Of a stretch of 64,000 bases of DNA, positions 58,355 through 64,000 are shown one piece after another. Made by a program: the position numbers and the translations under genes. Source of the stretch: Rhizophagus irregularis (lineage: Eukaryota; Glomeromycota; Glomeromycetes; Glomerales; Glomeraceae); the NCBI RefSeq assembly GCF_026210795.1, contig NC_089432.1:2294001-2358000 (forward strand). Reading direction: 5' to 3'. Below the pieces are notes generated by a model. The model was not told the DNA's origin and made no database searches. It saw only the letters and a list, made by a program, of their open reading frames with translations. The stretch's first letter is position 1, and every line of letters begins with the position of its first letter.

Positions 58355-60889
58355 GCAACAAATTTGATGAAGGAAAAACAAAGTGTAAAGATTGTGAAAA
58401 TGATGAAAATGAAATTGATATCAAGGTCAAAAGATTAAAACAAATATGTAATGATACCAATACAGAAATAACTGAAAGAGAATTATTAAGGTTAATCAGT
58501 ATGGGATATACTGATGGAGAAATACTGGATCAAGAATTCATTGAAACATTCCAGGAAAATAAAAATGATTTGGAGAAAATTTGAAATGGATATTGGATAA
58601 ATTTCTAAAACAACAAACAGGAATTGAGGATAGTGAAAGTAGTGGAAACAAATCTGATGATAAAGAATCAGATGGATCTAAAAAAGATGGAGAACTTTTA
58701 AGTCCAAATAATAGTGATAATAATGAAAATTTTGAAGAACCTTATGAAGAAAACATTATAAATAGACCTGACTTTGACTCAAGTGAAAGTTCAGAAACAA
58801 ATTCTGAAGATAAAAGTGAAATATCTGATTATAATATAGAAAATTTATTTGAAACACCTTTAATACCAATACCACCGATAGTACCAATAGTACCAATAAA
58901 TATGGGAGCAACAAGAGCCAAAGTTAGGAAAGATTTTAGGGCAGCTTTATTAGCAGTAACAGGACATGACATAGGAGGCAATTGGGCTGGATTAGTCGCA
59001 GCCAATCCATTAGCAGATGCAATCGAGGATGCAGGTAATGTAGCTGGAGGAATAATTAGTATGCCACAATTTTATGGAAAGGAAGAAGAAGACATTAATG
59101 ATTGGGTAAGACAATTTGAAACAGCATTTACTGCCATAGGAAAAGCAGCAGGAGTTAATGGAGTAAGACAAGCAGCAATGGCAGCTACCTGTTTGAAAGG
59201 TGCAGCAGCACAATGGTATAATGAAAAGAAAGAAACAAATAATGGAAACTTAGTAAATTGGCAAGATAATGATAATGATAATGATTTAAAACATAGAATT
59301 AAACAAAGATTTACCAGAGAGGATGTTAGAAAAAGAAAAATGTTAGAATTAAGGAAAATAACATAAGGAATAAACAAGAATGTTGAAGCATATACGACAA
59401 GGTTCAGACAAATACTAAGGATAGCTACCAGAGGTCATGCATTGGATGATGATTTACAAGTAGATAATTACATTGAAGGATTAACACCAGTGTTAGGGTA
59501 TCAAGTCAGAAGACAAAACCCAGCAAATTTAAATGATGCAGTGAATATGGCAAGGAGAGAAGAGGAAGCTACTAATGAATTGATGAGAAAAACACTTAAT
59601 ATACCAGTTAATACCCAAAGAAAAGGAATTGATATACAGGATGATAAACCAAAGAATATATTTGAAAAACCATTGGAGAAAAATTATGAGGATGACCTCA
59701 CTGAAATGTTTAAAAAATTAAAAGTAAAATTGACAAACCAACTTGGAGGACAAAGAAGACCACCAAACAATAACAATAGACAAGGACAACTACATCGAGT
59801 ATGTTATAAATGTCAACAATCAGGACATTATGCAAGGGAATGTAGAGTGAATAATGGGCAAGAAAACTATAGAAGACCAAACAATCAAAATTATAATAAA
59901 GGACCAAATAACTATAATGGAAGACCAAATAATTATAACAGACCACCAAATTACCAAAATAACAATAGAGGATTTAACGCAATGGAATATTATAACGATT
60001 ATAGCGATCAATATGATTATGATAATCAAAATTATCAGGATAATAAAGCATCATTTTATGATCAAGGATATGATTATGATGACCCATACTACCAAGATAA
60101 TAATATAGCATTCAACCATTTTGAACAAGATTTCTATAATAATGGAAGACAGACAAGGAGTAACATAAAAAACAGGTCAAGCGATCGAGATATAGATATG
60201 GAAATTGAGCAAGAACAAGCACGCAGAAGAGACAATAAATACGCAAGTCAACAGGAAAAGGCAGCAGCACTACCAAAAAGAGGGTTCACTGAGAACAGTT
60301 TAAGAAAAGCACAAGAAGCAAGAAGAAATAATAATACATGTGGAAACTGTGGACAAAGGGGTCACTATGCAACAGAATGTTAAAATGAACGTGTTGAAGG
60401 TATCCATAGAATAAGCGCATTTCAAAGAAATATACCAAAATATAATGTACTAGAGGATATGAAAAGTATCAAAGCAAATGCAACTTTTTCACAAATTATA
60501 GATATGAGCCCAGAGCAAAGAAAAATATATTATGAAGGAATGAGAAGATATCCACAAGCAGATTAACTACAGGAATCATTAAATAACGTTGAATCAGAAT
60601 ACTTAACAGCATTAAGGGGTAAATTAATGATAAACCAAGAACCAAAGGATGTAATGTTCGATACAGGGGCAGCAGTAATAAATGTAATAACTAGTCAAAT
60701 AATGGATGAAATGGATTTAAAAATTGAGGAACCAAGTACAGTAAGATGTGTAATGATAAATGAGGATAAATTAGCATCAAGGGGTACCACAACAATATAC
60801 ATACAATTTGGGAATAAGGAAATACCAATCAAAGTTGAGGTTATTGATTCAGAAAAGAATGAAATTGTGTTAGGAAATGGAGTATTAGA

Positions 60890-61029
60890 TACCGTACCAT
60901 TCCGAAATTAAACAACCATTTTTTGAACTTAACTCCGGCCAACGTAGTCATAATTCTGGTCAAAATCGCGATAATGCAGGCCAGGGTTGCTTATTTTCGG
61001 GGGTTGTTTAATTTTGGAATGGTACGGTA
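60890..61029. mobile_element. TA-flanked MITE inside gag-pol
   Basis: Ends TACCGTACCATTCCGAAATT and, inverted, AATTTTGGAATGGTACGGTA. Counting TA as target duplication leaves a 136-bp Tc1/mariner-like element. It interrupts the protease just after VLGNGVLD. Confidence 0.7.
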
Positions 61030-61034
61030 TGTTA

Positions 61035-61266
61035 GGATCCAGAAATATATATAAAAGGGTCAGGTTTGAGTTTGCGTATTTTGAACTAAAAAAATCATGA
61101 AAATCTTTCCTTTTTTAGATAATTTTTGATAATGCCAGTCATAATTTTATTTCCTATTATAGTAACTGACTGGCATTATCATAATTCCGGCCCTGAAAAA
61201 ATGCGTACAGCTCATAGTAAAAAAATTTTTTCATCACCTGACCCCTATATATATATTTCTGGGTCC
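61035..61266. mobile_element. MITE of the GGACCC family, copy 2
   Basis: 232 bp, ends GGATCCAGAAATATATATA and TATATATATTTCTGGGTCC. Interior matches the copy at 16903-17131 (GAAAATCTTTCCTT, CATAATTCCGGCCCTGAAAA, AAATGCGT). It also has an inner hairpin (GATAATGCCAGTCA / TGACTGGCATTATC). It lies 5 bp from the previous MITE, both within the retrotransposon. Confidence 0.7.
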
Positions 61267-62730
61267 TGATATGTTCAAGGCAAACATAGATTATACAGAT
61301 AGAACATTAATACTTAAAATGGATGATAAAACCATGGATATACCAGTAAAATATACACAAAGGACCATTAAAGGATTTGAAGAAACATTCGATGAAGAAG
61401 AGATACTGGAAGAGTTATATCAGGATGAATTATACAACATATATGAAGATGACCATGAAAATTATGAAGATGAAAATTTTAAAGTATAAGTCTTGGTTAG
61501 AATGATACTGAAGAGACAATAAAGAAGCATAAAAGTGACTACGAAAAATTTACTGAAAAATTTAAAGTTGGGGACATAACCAATGAACAAAAGGGTAAAT
61601 TAAAGGTATTAGTAGAAAAATATAAAGATATATTTGAGTATGATGGTGAAAAATTTAACAGGACAAAATTGGTAAAACATGAGATAAGGTTAAAAGAGGG
61701 TACTGAACCAATAGCTCAGAAAAGGTACAAAGAAAATAATGAAAAAGGTAAATTTATTAGAAAAGAAATGGACGAAATGTTAAAATTGGGAAAAATTAGA
61801 GAATCCAGAAGCCCATGGTTTTCACCAGTAACTTTAGCAGGAAAAAAGTCTGGGAATTATAGATTTTGTATCAATTATAGAAAATTAAATAAGGTTACAA
61901 TAACAGATGCATACCCATTACCAAGAATCGATGAACAATTAGAAAGGATAAGCTCAGGAAAATGGTTTACAAGTTTAGATTTAGCATCAGGGTTTAACCA
62001 GATAGAAATGGCTGAGGAGGATATTGAGAAAACAGCTTTTATTTGTTCGGCAGGATTGTATGAATATAATGTCATGCCATTTGGATTGACAAATGCACCT
62101 GCAAGCTTTCAAAGATTAATGGATAAAGTACTGAAGGAATACCTGAATGATTTTGTGATAGTATATATTGATGATATAATGATATATTCAGAAAATTTTG
62201 AAGACCATCTGAAACACATAAAGTTAGTGTTGGAAAAATTAAAGGAAGTAAGCTTAATATTAAAATTAAAGAAATGTATATTCGGAAAAACAGAAATAGA
62301 ATTTTTAGGATATGTAGTTGGTAAAAATGGATTAAAACCGAGTCCAGGAAAGGTTGAAAAGATACAAAAATTAACAGCACCAACAAATATAAAAGGTGTA
62401 AGGTCAATATTAGGATTATGTACGTATTATAGAAAATTTATTAAAGATTTTTCAAAAATAGTAAAACCAATAACATCTTTATTGAGAAAAGATGAAAAAT
62501 TTGAATGGGGTATCAAACAACATGAAGCATTGGAAATATTAAAAAGGAAATTAACTGAAGAACCAGTGTTAAGACAACCAAATTGGCTAAGGAAATTCAT
62601 ATTGATTACAGATGCTTCAGGAATAGGATTAGGGGCAGTACTAGCTCAAAAAAATGATAAAGGTCGAGAATATGTAAGGGCTGTGACATATATTACCTCA
62701 TATCATTTTATTATAGGTGTGTACAGGTAA

Positions 62731-63176
62731 GATATCTGATCACGTGAATGTCAATCATTTTCCTTTTATAGATCTAGAATTATAAAAAGGGCTGAAATTT
62801 TTTTTTTAAAAAAAAAAATGTTCGAATTTTGTTTTTTTTTTCATCGGCTTATTAGCACTCACTCCAAACAAAATACACTAAATAAAAATGATAGATAAAA
62901 AATTTCATTGTATAGTAGTTTATTTTGTATTCAAAGATATATTTATTGATTCTCGAGCATTAAAAAATTCCATCCAAAAAAATTATGCCAACATTTTTAA
63001 TATGACGATCATGCATATTGCTGCGTATTGCTGCGGGGAGGGAAGATATCTCGCTAGTTGCTACAAAAAAGAAATTTGAATTGCTGCGGAGTTCATGACA
63101 CATTCAACTTTCAAGATTTGATTTTAAAAACTTTTAATATAACAAACGCATCAATAATTTTATTTCCAGTGCTAAA
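62731..63176. other. Stretch between the retrotransposon relic and the transposase-like gene
   Basis: No supported gene; CACGTG at 62741. A small GC-richer patch near 63010-63110 repeats GCTGCG (ATTGCTGCGTATTGCTGCGG) just before the next gene. Confidence 0.45.
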
Positions 63177-64000
63177 ATGAGTCATCAAACCTTCTTTCTT
63201 AGCCCTAAATTTAATAAGAAATCAATCTTTCATTCACCAACAAATAAGTCCCAAGAGTTTGTTAACGCTTATGTATATAGTATTATGGTTAAGAATGGGA
63301 ACGGAATTCCCAACCGTGCTGATATTTGTAGTGAAGCAGCAAAAGAGTGGAACAAAATTAAAATCAAGAGTAGACTGGAAATTGATGACATGATTAGAAT
63401 TATCTGGCCACGCCACATAATCTATGTAATATGCAAACAATAAGGCCATTACCTTCTGCACCTAGAGAAGATTCACATCCTCCTCTTCCTACTCTTCCTG
63501 CAATTCGTTCAGCAGATCCTATACTGGAAATTTCTGTCAATGCATCAGCACAAAGAAAAGTGGTAAATGAGATAAAAATAGCCGAAAAAAAGATTAGTGA
63601 ATTCGAGCAGATCTACAATATTTCAACAGATTATCAATTTCGACATGATACATACTTGAAAATAGGAAGTCATCAAGCTGAAATTGAATCTAACAGGAAA
63701 AGAATTATTAAATTAAAAAGGAATGCTGATTATGCTCAAAAATGCAAAGAAAAAAAAAGAAAAATACTTCACGAAGACCAGATGGTAATACTATATGATA
63801 AGCCTGGTCGGCCCCCATTTCTTTTTGAACATCCGAATTTGCATGATCATATCCACGATTTGATCGAGTTTGGAGCAGCTGATAAAAAACGACGAAAGGA
63901 AGTGATTAAAGTGTGAACTATCGAACATTTGCGCAAAAATCTTGAAGAAAATTATGATGTTTATATGGCGAGAACAATATTGAACAATTACCTGCTGCCT
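63177..64000 (+). pseudogene. Degenerate transposase-like gene with HMG-box-like start (runs off window)
   Basis: The first piece (63177-about 63400) has KSQEFVNAYVYSIMVKN and SEAAKEWNKIK, resembling an HMG-box-like DNA-binding fold. A one-base frameshift near 63400 moves into the second piece: ATPHNLCNMQTIRPLPSAPR, a coiled-coil stretch (ASAQRKVVNEIKIAEKKISE), a basic KRNADYAQKCKEKKRK run, then YDKPGRPPFLFEHPNL and DLIEFGAADKKRRKEVIKV. A TGA at 63914-63916, where an Arg codon CGA would fit, interrupts it. The frame then goes on (TIEHLRKNLEENYDVYMART) to the edge. From memory this matches a multi-copy glomeromycete family that looks like a DDE transposase, but the catalytic part is outside the window, so this is not proven. 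Confidence 0.55.

Larger units (their letters stand above)
58357..62730 (+). pseudogene. Ty3/gypsy-type gag-pol retrotransposon relic
   Basis: Order: an N-terminal gag piece 58357-58584 (frame shifted), gag 58585-60383, protease near 60600-60889, linker 61267-61489, reverse transcriptase 61507-62600 and the start of RNase H to about 62700. Marks: two CCHC knuckles (CYKCQQSGHYAREC near 59800; CGNCGQRGHYATEC near 60340), protease FDTGAA (about 60660), RT SLDLASGFNQI and YIDD (62164-62175), and RNase H TDASGIGLGAVL (about 62609). In-frame stops at 59364, 60381 and 60563, a frameshift between 61489 and 61507, and two MITEs in the protease/RT linker kill it. RNase H is cut short; integrase and LTRs are not seen. 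The gag frame near 58585 opens without a clear ATG. Confidence 0.85.

Noticed and set aside
59710-60108. Hydrophobic Ile/Val-rich open frames in and opposite the gag spacer
   Set aside because: They are shadows of the Asn/Tyr-rich gag frame, which carries the zinc knuckles.

Overview
The window looks like nuclear DNA of a filamentous fungus, most probably an arbuscular mycorrhizal fungus (Glomeromycotina, Rhizophagus-like). This is inferred from three things: the very low GC, the short GT-AG introns (about 65-90 nt), and the gene content. That content is a local cluster of tyrosine-kinase-like (TKL) kinases fused to long Sel1 repeat tails, an Argonaute relic, tiny secreted proteins with a Kex2-type KR site, and many transposon relics. 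I saw no bacterial-style operons, no tRNA or rRNA gene and no CRISPR array.

Layout. 1-7.9 kb: AT-rich DNA with tandem repeats, a 1.4 kb terminal-inverted-repeat (TIR) element with a target duplication, and degraded retroposon-like sequence. 7.9-20.1 kb: kinase K1 (plus strand, tail cut short), a small-secreted-protein relic split by a retroposon-like insertion, kinase pseudogene K2, a broken tyrosine recombinase, kinase K3 (minus strand, HRD changed to HRN) and a possible first-exon relic. 23.2-32.4 kb: kinases K4 (plus) and K5 (minus), a tail-to-tail inverted pair. 34.7-36.7 kb: a five-exon UDP-glycosyltransferase. 38.5-40.4 kb: two small secreted protein genes. 41.1-47.3 kb: a Tc1/mariner-like TIR element, a small hairpin element, kinase pseudogene K6 and a Mutator-like MITE (short non-autonomous TIR element). 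49.1-58.4 kb: an array of tiny exons and introns, a 6.25 kb element with TIRs over 700 bp carrying a nested TIR element and a pogo-like MITE, an Argonaute PIWI pseudogene, and a hAT-like MITE. 58.4-62.7 kb: a Ty3/gypsy gag-pol relic interrupted by two MITEs. 63.2-64.0 kb: the start of a degenerate transposase-like gene that runs off the window.

How the genes relate. The six kinase loci share one exon plan and the same intron phases. K4, K5 and K6 also share an upstream block and a box just before the ATG. The 36-residue Sel1 unit count differs sharply: about 5, 7, 15, 19 and 11 in K1, K3, K4, K5 and K6. Some copies are intact, one has lost its catalytic Asp, and two or three are broken. This is the pattern of a fast-turnover, birth-and-death receptor-like family in which a TKL kinase reads out a variable helical-repeat surface. 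That makes it the best candidate here for an under-described recognition or signalling system; the role itself is inference.
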